Shown here piece by piece: positions 1 through 6,325 of a DNA stretch of 12,722 nucleotides. The stretch is from Acidobacteriota bacterium (lineage in GTDB: Bacteria > Acidobacteriota > Terriglobia > Acidiferrales > UBA7541): positions 1-12,722 of the forward strand of contig QHYF01000076.1 in NCBI GenBank assembly GCA_003224075.1, written 5' to 3'. A program made the translations under genes and the position numbers. The notes beneath the pieces were generated by a model that saw nothing but the letters and a program-made list of their open reading frames with translations, was not told the origin of the DNA and searched no databases. Position 1 is the stretch's first letter, and each line of letters begins with the position of its first letter.

Positions 1-698
1 TCGAGGGCGAAGCTGTCAGGAACAGGGTCCACGCGCACAACTCTGGTGCGAAATTCGCGGCTGCCGGGCCAAGGCGCGGAAGCCGAATCTGCAAACGCGA
101 TATTCAGATGATCCCCCGGCTGGTATTCGCGGTGACTGCGAAAACGCATGCCGTGCGTCGAAAAGTCGATGGCCATGGCTTCTTCAAACCAGGGAATCCG
201 TCCTGGACGCACGCGAACGGGGAGGGCAAGCACACGCCGGGGACTGCGGCGTCCTTCCAGTTCGCGACGGTGGCCGTTGCCATTCGAAACCGAGTGCGCA
301 TGCTGCTCAAAATGGAGGGCGGCTGCGAAGCTTGCCGGAGCATCGGAAGTGCCGAGTGCGGGAACGGGTTGATCCAATCTCGCGGAGCACTCCTGCTTCG
401 AGGTGCTTTGCGTTTGAAGTTTTTCGCGCGCGTTCATGCCGCGAATGACTTCCAGCCGTTCACCACAGCGAACAACATGTGCCAGAACCTCCGGCTGGCC
501 GTCGGGCGGCGAAGCATCGTAGGGAAATGTCACCCAAAGGGGCACGCCAGTGACGTGCGGCCCTTTCGTAAAGACCAACAGACCGTTACGAGAGGCATCG
601 AACGTTTCACATAATTCGATTTTCTGGCCGAGAGGCGCGGCCCAACGCAGGCGAACCGGAAGGCTCATCCGCACACGGCGATGCTCGCGGCGATCCAT
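1..698 (-). CDS. Tandem PilZ-domain protein, C-terminus cut by window edge
   Basis: Read from the reverse complement, an open frame begins at ATG 698 and runs without a stop off the left edge (232 complete codons). It holds two PilZ domains. Domain 1 starts at the N-terminus: RREHRR at residues 3-8 supplies the RxxxR motif and DASRNG at 34-39 the D/NxSxxG motif. After a polar linker of about 60 residues (roughly 90-148), domain 2 repeats the pattern with RRSPRR at 150-155 and DFSTHG at 178-183. These are the residues that bind cyclic di-GMP in PilZ proteins, so both domains look competent for binding. No membrane segment or catalytic domain is seen in the visible part, so it is probably a cytoplasmic c-di-GMP receptor or adaptor; its output is unknown. 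ATG 698 was chosen because the RREHRR motif follows directly; an in-frame GTG lies upstream. It is divergent from another PilZ gene. Confidence 0.85.
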   Translation of the reverse strand, partial: MDRREHRRVRMSLPVRLRWAAPLGQKIELCETFDASRNGLLVFTKGPHVTGVPLWVTFPYDASPPDGQPEVLAHVVRCGERLEVIRGMNAREKLQTQSTSKQECSARLDQPVPALGTSDAPASFAAALHFEQHAHSVSNGNGHRRELEGRRSPRRVLALPVRVRPGRIPWFEEAMAIDFSTHGMRFRSHREYQPGDHLNIAFADSASAPWPGSREFRTRVVRVDPVPDSFAL

Positions 699-737
699 AG
701 GCGTAACAGTACTGCCTCCGGACCGGGGACACACTGA

Positions 738-767
738 AGTATATAGCCCGCGTATTTAAGCCTTCAA
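738..767 (-). promoter_or_regulatory. Candidate sigma70-type promoter for the tandem PilZ gene
   Basis: On the minus strand TTGAAG (762-767, 4/6 to the -35 consensus) and TATACT (738-743, 5/6 to the -10 consensus) are separated by 18 bp. Transcription would start near 730, leaving a leader of about 30 nt before ATG 698. Found by eye only; promoter consensus in this phylum is not well established. Confidence 0.35.
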
Positions 768-779
768 CACCTCGTACTA

Positions 780-793
780 GGACAAAAATGTCC
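780..793. repeat. 14-bp inverted repeat between divergent PilZ genes
   Basis: GGACA (780-784) and TGTCC (789-793) form a perfect 5-bp inverted repeat around an AAAA centre. It lies just upstream of the candidate minus-strand promoter and about 70 bp before the plus-strand PilZ start, which suits an operator serving both genes. The arms are short, so chance occurrence is possible. Confidence 0.3.
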
Positions 794-853
794 GATTTTC
801 GCGTTGCACTTTGCATGAGCCGATGCTAGCGTTGCGCCCAGTAGGACAGCCCC

Positions 854-859
854 AGGGGG
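854..859 (+). promoter_or_regulatory. Ribosome binding site of the single-domain PilZ gene
   Basis: AGGGGG lies 5 nt before ATG 865. It supports this start over the upstream in-frame TTG at 811 and ATG at 823, neither of which has a comparable purine-rich site. Confidence 0.55.
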
Positions 860-864
860 TATTG

Positions 865-1200
865 ATGGGTGACGGAGCGGAACGCCGCGAAGCGCGGCGA
901 TTCACGATGAATCTGCCCATGCGCGTTCTCCGGCGGGAGGACAAAGAGCGCGAATTAGACGCCCACACGCGGGATGTCAGTTACCGCGGTCTCTACTTCC
1001 TCGCCGACGCCGATTTCGAGGTCGGCAGCGAGATCGAGTTCGTGATCACCCTCCCTCAGCTGGTTACGCAATCGGGCGATGTCAATGTCCGCTGCCAGGG
1101 GAAGATCGTCCGTGTCGAGCCGACCGACAACGGCCGAGTGGGCATCGCGGCGAAGATCGCGCGATACGAATTCATGCCTGCCACCGCGACCGCTGCTTAA
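865..1200 (+). CDS. Single-domain PilZ protein
   Basis: This 111-aa protein is essentially one PilZ domain. RREARR at residues 7-12 provides the RxxxR motif, and DVSYRG at 37-42 provides DxSxxG, the pair of motifs that clasps a cyclic di-GMP dimer in known PilZ proteins. Alternating beta-strand-like segments follow, such as the region around GSEIEFVITLP (54-64) and GKIVRVEP (79-86), as expected of the PilZ barrel. There is no signal peptide or membrane segment, so it should act in the cytoplasm, probably as a c-di-GMP-responsive adaptor. It is transcribed away from a tandem PilZ protein across a 166-bp region, suggesting co-regulation. The frame is open back to TTG 811, but ATG 865 has the better ribosome binding site and puts the RxxxR motif close to the N-terminus, as is usual. 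The partner or effector is not evident. Confidence 0.88.
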   Translation: MGDGAERREARRFTMNLPMRVLRREDKERELDAHTRDVSYRGLYFLADADFEVGSEIEFVITLPQLVTQSGDVNVRCQGKIVRVEPTDNGRVGIAAKIARYEFMPATATAA

Positions 1201-1254
1201 ACGATCCCAGGATCCACTCCTTGCACGAACTCGCCCGTTGCGGCCCAGTGTGAG

Positions 1255-1260
1255 TACAAT
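1255..1260 (+). promoter_or_regulatory. Possible -10 element before the 75-aa gene
   Basis: TACAAT matches five of six positions of the -10 consensus and would give a leader of about 26-28 nt before ATG 1294. No convincing -35 hexamer stands at 16-18 bp upstream, so this is a weak call. Confidence 0.2.
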
Positions 1261-1293
1261 ACCATTAAAGCATCAGTGCCACTGGGGGAAGCC

Positions 1294-1521
1294 ATGTATC
1301 ACTACGACGCCAGGATCGCACTCGAGGAATTGCAGGAAGACGCGCTGCTTCCGCATCCTGTAAAACTGCGCGACATGATTCTGCGAACGCAACTGGGCCC
1401 GCAAGACGCGCAGCTCTTGAACCACGATTTTCAGGGCTACCTGGCGCGCTTTGGGGAATTGCAGAAAGTCGCCCGCGGAATTCTAGAAAAGATTGCTACC
1501 GGTCAGCGGAAGGCCTCCTGA
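1294..1521 (+). CDS. Small protein of unknown function (75 aa)
   Basis: I do not recognise this protein. It is 75 residues long, soluble, charged and probably mostly alpha-helical: segments such as ALEELQED, PVKLRDMILR and a leucine-rich stretch from about residue 45 to 70 look like amphipathic helices. There are no cysteines, membrane segments or known motifs. ATG 1294 is preceded by GGGGGAA (1284-1290), a fair ribosome binding site; the frame also has an upstream GTG at 1276, which this site does not support. The gene sits 93 bp after the PilZ gene and 103 bp before the HAD gene on the same strand, so it may be co-transcribed with either or stand alone. A regulatory or toxin-antitoxin role cannot be read from the sequence. 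Coding is supported by the good start signal and by the lack of a better frame on either strand here. Confidence 0.6.
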   Translation: MYHYDARIALEELQEDALLPHPVKLRDMILRTQLGPQDAQLLNHDFQGYLARFGELQKVARGILEKIATGQRKAS

Positions 1522-1589
1522 TGCCGCATCGCCGAAGATGCCCTCCGGCTGGTAGACTGAGGACGCGGGGAAAAAGGCAGGGGGAAGCG

Positions 1590-1604
1590 GTTCGCGACGC
1601 GAAC
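1590..1604. repeat. Perfect 15-bp palindrome upstream of the HAD gene
   Basis: GTTCGCG (1590-1596) and CGCGAAC (1598-1604) form a perfect 7-bp inverted repeat around a single central A. It lies 20 bp before ATG 1625. An odd-centred palindrome in this place could be a repressor operator or a small mRNA hairpin near the start codon. Confidence 0.35.
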
Positions 1605-1624
1605 GCCGCCGATGGCCAAGTGCA

Positions 1625-2311
1625 ATGCGACGACATACACTGCTGATTGATGCGGACGATACACTCTGGGAAAACAACGTATTCTTCGAGAAACTGATCG
1701 AGGATTTCATCACCATCATCGAACCTTACGGCTACACCCGCGCGTATGTCCGCCACATTCTCAACGAAACGGAACGCAAGAATATCCGCCAGTACGGCTA
1801 TGGCGTGCGCAGCTTTGGCCGCTCCCTTGAAGAGACCTATTTGAAGCTGGCGGATCAGATGGCCAAGCGCGAGACACTCGCGCTCATTCACAGCCGCGTG
1901 ATCGATCTGGAGCGCACGCCCCCGAAGATTCTGGATGGCGTGCCGGAAACATTGGCGTATCTTACCGAGCGGCACCGGTTAATTCTCTTTACCAAAGGCG
2001 AGCCCGCGGAGCAGGCTGCCAAGGTCGAGCGCTCCGGCCTTCAAGGATTCTTTGAATTCATCGAAATCGTTGCTGAAAAAGATCCGCAAACTTATGGCGG
2101 CCTGGTTCACAAGCACAAAATCGTCAAGTCCCACGGCTGGATGATTGGCAACAGCCCGCGCAGCGACATTAATCCTGCGATGAAAATTGGCCTCAACGCC
2201 GTCTTCATCCCTCACCAACATACCTGGAACCTGGAGCACGAGCCGGTGATGGGAGGCTCCGGAAAGCTCGTGATCTTGCCTTCCTTTCGGGAACTGCGTG
2301 GTCATTTCTAG
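1625..2311 (+). CDS. HAD-superfamily hydrolase (phosphatase)
   Basis: This 228-aa protein is a cytoplasmic haloacid dehalogenase-type hydrolase, most likely a phosphomonoesterase. Motif I is DADDT at residues 9-13, with D9 as the nucleophile and D11 as the general acid/base; the Thr is usual for phosphatases. Motif II is T123 in LFTKG. K152 in AEKDP fits motif III. Motif IV is GNSPRSD at 175-181, where D181 would bind Mg2+ and the first acidic position is Asn, a variant seen in some HAD subgroups. The helical insert between motif I and residue 105 is a C1 cap, as in YjjG/YigB-like and phosphoglycolate phosphatase-like enzymes; the true substrate is unknown. Start ATG 1625 places motif I at the usual distance from the N-terminus, but no clear ribosome binding site precedes it. 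The next gene, an aminotransferase, begins 86 bp downstream on the same strand. Confidence 0.88.
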   Translation: MRRHTLLIDADDTLWENNVFFEKLIEDFITIIEPYGYTRAYVRHILNETERKNIRQYGYGVRSFGRSLEETYLKLADQMAKRETLALIHSRVIDLERTPPKILDGVPETLAYLTERHRLILFTKGEPAEQAAKVERSGLQGFFEFIEIVAEKDPQTYGGLVHKHKIVKSHGWMIGNSPRSDINPAMKIGLNAVFIPHQHTWNLEHEPVMGGSGKLVILPSFRELRGHF

Positions 2312-2314
2312 CCC

Positions 2315-2347
2315 GGGCAGGCTGCCCAAATTGGACGTTGTATCCAA
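2315..2347. repeat. Two short hairpins between the HAD and aminotransferase genes
   Basis: GGGCA/TGCCC (2315-2319 and 2323-2327, loop GGC) starts 3 bp after the HAD stop codon. It is followed by TTGGA/TCCAA (2331-2335 and 2343-2347, 7-nt loop). Neither has a T-tract, so this is not a standard intrinsic terminator. They may slow transcription, stabilise an mRNA end or mean nothing. Confidence 0.2.
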
Positions 2348-2384
2348 CCAGGCATGGCCGAATCTAAATTCATGTCACTTCTGT

Positions 2385-2391
2385 AAAGGAG
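2385..2391 (+). promoter_or_regulatory. Ribosome binding site of the aminotransferase gene
   Basis: AAAGGAG lies 6 nt before ATG 2398, close to the Shine-Dalgarno consensus. It fixes the start of the aminotransferase, and it is the strongest such site on the plus strand between the PilZ genes and the right-hand membrane protein. Confidence 0.6.
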
Positions 2392-2397
2392 AATCTC

Positions 2398-3564
2398 ATG
2401 GGTACAGCGACGACTCCTCTCCAAACGGACTGGCGGCAGGAATGGTTCGAATTCGAAGACGCGACATATTTGAACGTGTCAGGCCAATCGCCGATGCCCC
2501 GCGTCTCTCTTCGCGCCGTGCAGTCTGCGATGGAGGCGAAAAAATATCCGCATCACAAACCGGACTCCACTTTCTTCGAGGTGCCAAACCACATACGAGC
2601 ATCCATCGCGCGGCTGATCGGCGGGAAAGCCGAAGAGATTGCGCTTACGACTGGGGCGAGCGCGGGCGCAGCGACCGTTGCGTACGGGCTGACGTGGAAG
2701 CCCGGCGACGAAATCATCACCGCGAAGGGTGAGTTCCCCCTGCAGTACACGGTGTGGAAGCCGATGGAAGAACGCGAAGGTCTGAAGCTGAAAATCGTCT
2801 CTCCTCGCGATCGCTTCCTCACGGCAGACGACCTGATTGCCGCCATGACACCTAAGACGCGACTGGTTTCAGTGAGCCTGGTGCGCTTCGATGATGGCTC
2901 GCTGTTGGACGCGCCGCGCCTGGCTGCAGCGTGTCACTCGCAGGAGGCGCGGCTGCTGCTGGACGTCAGCCAATGCTGCGGCGCCCTGCCGATGGACGTC
3001 ACTCAGCTTGACGCCGACTTTCTGGTGAGCGCCGGCTACAAATGGTTGCTCGGTCCCTTTGGCACAGGATTTTTCTGGGCAAAAAGCAATCATATCGGGA
3101 TCATGCGGCCGGGTCCCTTCTATTGGATGGCTGTGGCGGGCTCAGACAACTTTGCTTCCTTATCCTTCGATGACCCGAAACCCGCGCCGAGTGCCAAGCG
3201 GTGGGATGCTCCGGAATGGGCAAGTTATTTCAATTTCAACCTGGTAGCCATGGACGCCTCGGTTGATTTTGTAGTGCGCATGGGACCCGAGTTGGTCGCT
3301 GCGCACAACCGGAGATTGATCGAATTCATGTACGAACGCCTTCCCAAAGACCGCTGTGTTCCTGCGAGCCCGCTAGATCCGGCACAACGCGGGCCGTACG
3401 GTTGCTTCGCGGCGCGGAGCCGCGAGAAAACAGCCGAGCTTTACCAGCTCCTGCGGAAGGAGAACGTTGTCGTTAGCTTGCGCGAGGGAAACATACGTGT
3501 CTCACCCCACCTGTATAACACGGAACGAGACATCGACCGGCTCATCAGCGTGATTACTTCATGA
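2398..3564 (+). CDS. Class V-fold PLP-dependent aminotransferase
   Basis: This 388-aa cytoplasmic enzyme belongs to the class V aminotransferase group (cysteine desulfurase, kynureninase and isopenicillin N epimerase relatives). ALTTGASAG (82-90) forms the glycine-rich phosphate-binding turn. In LLLDVSQ (187-193), D189 should pair with the pyridine nitrogen of PLP and Q192 should contact its O3'. SAGYKWLLGP (211-220) carries the Schiff-base lysine K215 in the family's GxKW context, followed by GTGFFW. R367 in NIRVSPHLYN is the likely carboxylate-binding arginine. Length and motif order are complete. No catalytic cysteine loop is seen in the C-terminal region where cysteine desulfurases carry theirs, so a transaminase, lyase or epimerase role is more likely; the substrate is unknown. 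Its TGA overlaps the ATG of the next gene, implying translational coupling with a PanE-like reductase. Confidence 0.88.
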   Translation: MGTATTPLQTDWRQEWFEFEDATYLNVSGQSPMPRVSLRAVQSAMEAKKYPHHKPDSTFFEVPNHIRASIARLIGGKAEEIALTTGASAGAATVAYGLTWKPGDEIITAKGEFPLQYTVWKPMEEREGLKLKIVSPRDRFLTADDLIAAMTPKTRLVSVSLVRFDDGSLLDAPRLAAACHSQEARLLLDVSQCCGALPMDVTQLDADFLVSAGYKWLLGPFGTGFFWAKSNHIGIMRPGPFYWMAVAGSDNFASLSFDDPKPAPSAKRWDAPEWASYFNFNLVAMDASVDFVVRMGPELVAAHNRRLIEFMYERLPKDRCVPASPLDPAQRGPYGCFAARSREKTAELYQLLRKENVVVSLREGNIRVSPHLYNTERDIDRLISVITS

Positions 3565-4490
3565 CCGCTCAACAGCCTTGGCCCAAAATTGCCGTCGTTG
3601 GTGCCGGCGCAGTGGGCGGATACTTCGGCGGGCTGCTGGCGCGTGCGGGTGCGCCGGTCGTGATGGTCGGGCGCCCCTCCTTTGTCGATGCGGTGAAGAA
3701 GAATGGATTGTTCCTTGATACGCTGCAATTTCAAGAGAGTGTGCGCGTAGAAGCCTCAACAGACCTTGACACGGTTCGAGGCACGGAAATTGTCCTTTTT
3801 TCTGTGAAGACGTCGGACAACGCAACGACAGCCCGCGCGCTGGCCCCGTTGCTGGCTCCGAGCGCCATCGTCCTGAGCGTGCAAAACGGTGTCGACAACG
3901 TGGAACAAATCCGGGCTACGGCTGCGATTGAGGCTCTTCCGGCGGTCGTTTACGTCGCCGCCTCGGTGCCAGAACCTGGCCGGGTGAACCACGTCGGGCG
4001 CGGTGACCTTGTGATCGGACCGCGGAGCGAAAGGACAGAACGAGTTGCGGCGCTCTTTGCGCGGGCAAACGTGCCTTGCCGAATTTCCGAGAACATTGAG
4101 GGCGAGCTTTGGACCAAGCTGGTCTGGAATTGCGCGCTGAATGCCGTCTCCGCGCTCGGACGCGCCAAGTACGGCCAGATTGCCGCCAGCGTTGATGCGT
4201 GGAAAGTTGTCGCGTCCGCAGTACACGAAGTTCTGGCTGTCGCTCGCGCAGCCAATGTCTATCCACCAGGATTGGAAGATCCGAAGGCCGCACTTGCCGG
4301 AGCGCTTATGGTCGCCACGCAAATGTCCGAGGCGCTCTCATCGACTGCTCAGGACATGAACCGCGGCAAGCGCACGGAGATTGATTCGCTGAACGGCTAT
4401 GTTTCGCGCCGCGGCGCAGAGCTCGGCGTTCCCACGCCCGTTAATCACGCGCTCTATGCCCTAGTGAAGCTGGCCGAGGGCCGCTCGTAA
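3561..4490 (+). CDS. panE: 2-dehydropantoate 2-reductase family oxidoreductase (ApbA/PanE)
   Basis: This 309-aa protein has the two-domain plan of ketopantoate reductase, which reduces 2-dehydropantoate to pantoate with NADPH in pantothenate/CoA synthesis. The Rossmann motif GAGAVG is at residues 14-19. FSVKTSDN (80-87) and VQNG (107-110) line the nucleotide and substrate cleft. In ELWTKLVWNCALNAVSAL (182-199), K186 corresponds to the catalytic lysine, and N190 and N194 to substrate-binding asparagines. NRGKRTEID (267-275) supplies the late conserved Glu E273. It starts inside the stop codon of the aminotransferase gene (ATGA) with no good ribosome binding site, so it is probably translated by coupling. 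The family includes many paralogues that act on other 2-oxo acids, and the aminotransferase partner makes a non-pantothenate role possible. Its stop codon faces that of the TonB-like gene 24 bp away. Confidence 0.82.
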   Translation: MTAQQPWPKIAVVGAGAVGGYFGGLLARAGAPVVMVGRPSFVDAVKKNGLFLDTLQFQESVRVEASTDLDTVRGTEIVLFSVKTSDNATTARALAPLLAPSAIVLSVQNGVDNVEQIRATAAIEALPAVVYVAASVPEPGRVNHVGRGDLVIGPRSERTERVAALFARANVPCRISENIEGELWTKLVWNCALNAVSALGRAKYGQIAASVDAWKVVASAVHEVLAVARAANVYPPGLEDPKAALAGALMVATQMSEALSSTAQDMNRGKRTEIDSLNGYVSRRGAELGVPTPVNHALYALVKLAEGRS

Positions 4491-4529
4491 TCACGTTTGA
4501 GAAGTCGCGGGAATCTAGCGGTCGCTCGG
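4474..4529. repeat. Interrupted stem across the convergent gene ends
   Basis: CCGAG-GG-CCGC (4474-4484) can pair with GCGG-TCG-CTCGG (4518-4529), giving 9 bp with a small internal loop around a 33-nt loop. It spans both stop codons of the convergent panE-like and TonB-like genes. No T-tract is present on either side, so any termination role is speculative. Confidence 0.2.
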
Positions 4530-6227
4530 AGGATGAAATGGAATGTGGACGATGGCTTCGAGATCGACTGGCGACCCTTGCCTCGCAGCGGGGCGGAATT
4601 TCCACTGGCTGAGCGCTTCCATCGCATTTGCATCCAACTGCTCGTCGATGCCGCGCACCAATTGAATGCTATCCACCGAGCCATCGCGGCGGATTACGGC
4701 GTAAAGCACAACCTCTCCTTCCACGCGTTCATTGATCAGCGTGGGAGGATACTTCGGATCGACCTTCCGTAGCGGCACGGGGCCGGAAATATCAGGCGAA
4801 TCCAGCCGGGAGCCGGCAGAATCCACGCTCAGCTCGGTAAAATTCAGAATCCAGCTCCCCGTCGCGCTGTTCAGGTTGGGCATGTTGACGAGCATCTTGT
4901 AAATCTTTTTCGAAATAAAGATCTGCTCCGGCTTCGCGCCCGGCGGGAGCGCCGCGAAATTCGGCGGACCCGTTCTCTCCGGTGCATCATCTATTTTTGT
5001 GCGCGGATCAGGTCTTGTCATTAGCGCACGCGGGGCGGGCCCGCTGATTCTGGGTGATGATGATCCCCCGAGGCCTGAAATCCCATTGTTTGCAGGCGGA
5101 TTTCCACCGCTGATGCTCACGTTCACTCCGTTTTTCCCGCCAGCATTGCCTGTTCCCGTTCCGCCACCGCTTCCCGGCCCGCCGCCTGCGCCTCCGTTGG
5201 CGCCGGGCGTTCCGTTCGGCGAGCCGCCGGGAACGCCGGGTTGCTTGCCCTCCGGCGAAATGGAAACGCGCGCGGCAAGATTTCCCTGTGGGAGTACGAC
5301 GGACGCAGGAGGAGCAGGCGTCGCCGAGAGCGCAATAAATGTTGCAGTGTTTCCATTCGCAACGCTGGGTTGTGCGCCCACTTCGGGCGCCGGTCCCGCG
5401 TCTCCTGTTTGCGCGCGCGGCGCGACACGCGGTGCTGATCCGGCGTTCAGTTCCAGTTTTGGCCGCGCTGGCGCGCTCGGCAACATTGCTGGTGCGATAT
5501 CCGAAAGTTTTTGGTCAAGCGTTGGAAGGTCGGGAGCCGGAGCAGAGGTCAACTTGACCTTGCGAAGCTCACGCGGGCGCAACTTGGAAAGTGTCTCCGG
5601 GCTGATCTGCAATCGCGGCCGTGCTGGGCCCGTCATCTGCTGGAATTGCACAATGTTTGGAAGACTCGGAAGAATCTTCGGCGGCTCCGGAGGAGCGGCA
5701 GAATTGATCAATGTCTGGCGCGGATGCGTCGGATGAACAGGATCGGTGAAGATGCGTTGCCGAGGATGGAAAGCGTCCGCGCCTTCGGGCGGAAGCGGTT
5801 TTTCCGGCTCGCCTCGCGGGCTGGGCTTGGCCTTCGGACTCTTCATCTCCATCAAGGGGAGATCATTGACCGGTCCCGACCAGGTGAGTTCGGTGTTATC
5901 GAATGTAGAGTAGTGTCGGGCCACAGCGGGGAGTTGGGGAGACGGCATGATGAGAAAAACGAAGTGCCACAGGGCCGCTGCAATCAGAGCGCGGCGCGGA
6001 ATCCGCCGCTCAATCCAACTGTCCCTGAAGAATCCGTCAATCAGAAAATTCTTTGGAACACTTGATCTGCTGAAGATAGCGCGCAGACTGCTCCCAATTC
6101 CCTGGTGAAAACTTCTCCAGGCGACTTCCAGTATCGGCCCATTTCCTCTTGGCAGACGCACAGCGACGGCAGGCTTGGTGGCCTGCCCCAGAAGGTCAAA
6201 TGCGTTATTGGCCTGTCCCAGAGACAT
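4515..6227 (-). CDS. TonB-family energy transducer with Pro- and Gly-rich linker
   Basis: This 570-aa protein should span the periplasm and pass proton-motive energy to outer-membrane receptors or other partners. A cytoplasmic N-terminus of about 78 residues precedes one hydrophobic segment (about 79-95, core LIAAALWHFVFLIM). A long proline-rich region follows (roughly 95-330), then a glycine-rich tract (334-364, many GG and PG steps) and a further low-complexity stretch to about 430. The C-terminal TonB domain lies at about 483-566: KVDPKYPP, GEVVLYAVIRRDGSV and the QWKFRPA box are typical. The cytoplasmic N-terminus is longer than in E. coli TonB but resembles acidobacterial forms. ExbB/ExbD partners are not in the window. 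It follows rsmD on the same strand after 98 bp, in which a consensus -10 hexamer suggests its own promoter. ATG 6227 is preceded by AGGGA with short spacing. Confidence 0.82.
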   Translation of the reverse strand: MSLGQANNAFDLLGQATKPAVAVRLPRGNGPILEVAWRSFHQGIGSSLRAIFSRSSVPKNFLIDGFFRDSWIERRIPRRALIAAALWHFVFLIMPSPQLPAVARHYSTFDNTELTWSGPVNDLPLMEMKSPKAKPSPRGEPEKPLPPEGADAFHPRQRIFTDPVHPTHPRQTLINSAAPPEPPKILPSLPNIVQFQQMTGPARPRLQISPETLSKLRPRELRKVKLTSAPAPDLPTLDQKLSDIAPAMLPSAPARPKLELNAGSAPRVAPRAQTGDAGPAPEVGAQPSVANGNTATFIALSATPAPPASVVLPQGNLAARVSISPEGKQPGVPGGSPNGTPGANGGAGGGPGSGGGTGTGNAGGKNGVNVSISGGNPPANNGISGLGGSSSPRISGPAPRALMTRPDPRTKIDDAPERTGPPNFAALPPGAKPEQIFISKKIYKMLVNMPNLNSATGSWILNFTELSVDSAGSRLDSPDISGPVPLRKVDPKYPPTLINERVEGEVVLYAVIRRDGSVDSIQLVRGIDEQLDANAMEALSQWKFRPAARQGSPVDLEAIVHIPFHPPSDR

Positions 6228-6237
6228 GTCCCTGCCG

Positions 6238-6243
6238 ATTATA
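6238..6243 (-). promoter_or_regulatory. Consensus -10 hexamer upstream of the TonB-like gene
   Basis: The minus strand reads TATAAT exactly, 10 nt before ATG 6227. No good -35 is seen at 16-18 bp (the sequence there is CCGGAC-like). If used, transcription would begin near 6231, leaving a leader of only a few nucleotides. Confidence 0.35.
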
Positions 6244-6258
6244 CCTCGCCGCGCGAAT

Positions 6259-6276
6259 CCGTCCGGCTGGGGACGG
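6259..6276. repeat. 6-bp inverted repeat at the -35 region of the TonB-like gene
   Basis: CCGTCC (6259-6264) and GGACGG (6271-6276) form a perfect inverted repeat with the loop GGCTGG. It covers the place where a -35 element for the TATAAT hexamer would be, so it could be an activator or repressor site. Confidence 0.3.
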
Positions 6277-6288
6277 CTGGAGTTTGCG

Positions 6289-6313
6289 AGTGCTTCAGAA
6301 TAGATGAAGCTCT
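6289..6313 (-). terminator. Hairpin just after rsmD, possible weak terminator
   Basis: Two 9-nt arms (6289-6297 and 6305-6313) pair at 8 of 9 positions, with an uninterrupted GCTTCA/TGAAGC core and a 7-nt loop. It starts 12 bp after the rsmD stop codon on the minus strand. No T-tract follows, so it would be a poor intrinsic terminator; mRNA 3'-end stabilisation is an alternative. Confidence 0.3.
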
Positions 6314-6325
6314 GCCTGCGGGGGT

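Noticed and set aside
108..614. Open frame of 168 codons on the plus strand near the left edge
   Set aside because: The opposite strand encodes a tandem PilZ protein with both motif pairs intact; this frame is its antisense shadow.
811..864. Longer N-terminus for the single PilZ protein from TTG 811
   Set aside because: ATG 865 has an AGGGGG site 5 nt upstream and the added residues are not PilZ-like.
1496..1975. Minus-strand open frame of 159 codons
   Set aside because: It is antisense to the HAD gene, which has clear catalytic motifs, and shows no recognisable domain.
4999..5736. Open frame of 245 codons on the plus strand opposite the TonB-like gene
   Set aside because: Its Pro/Gly-rich product mirrors the Gly/Pro codons of the TonB linker on the other strand; no motif or start signal supports it.
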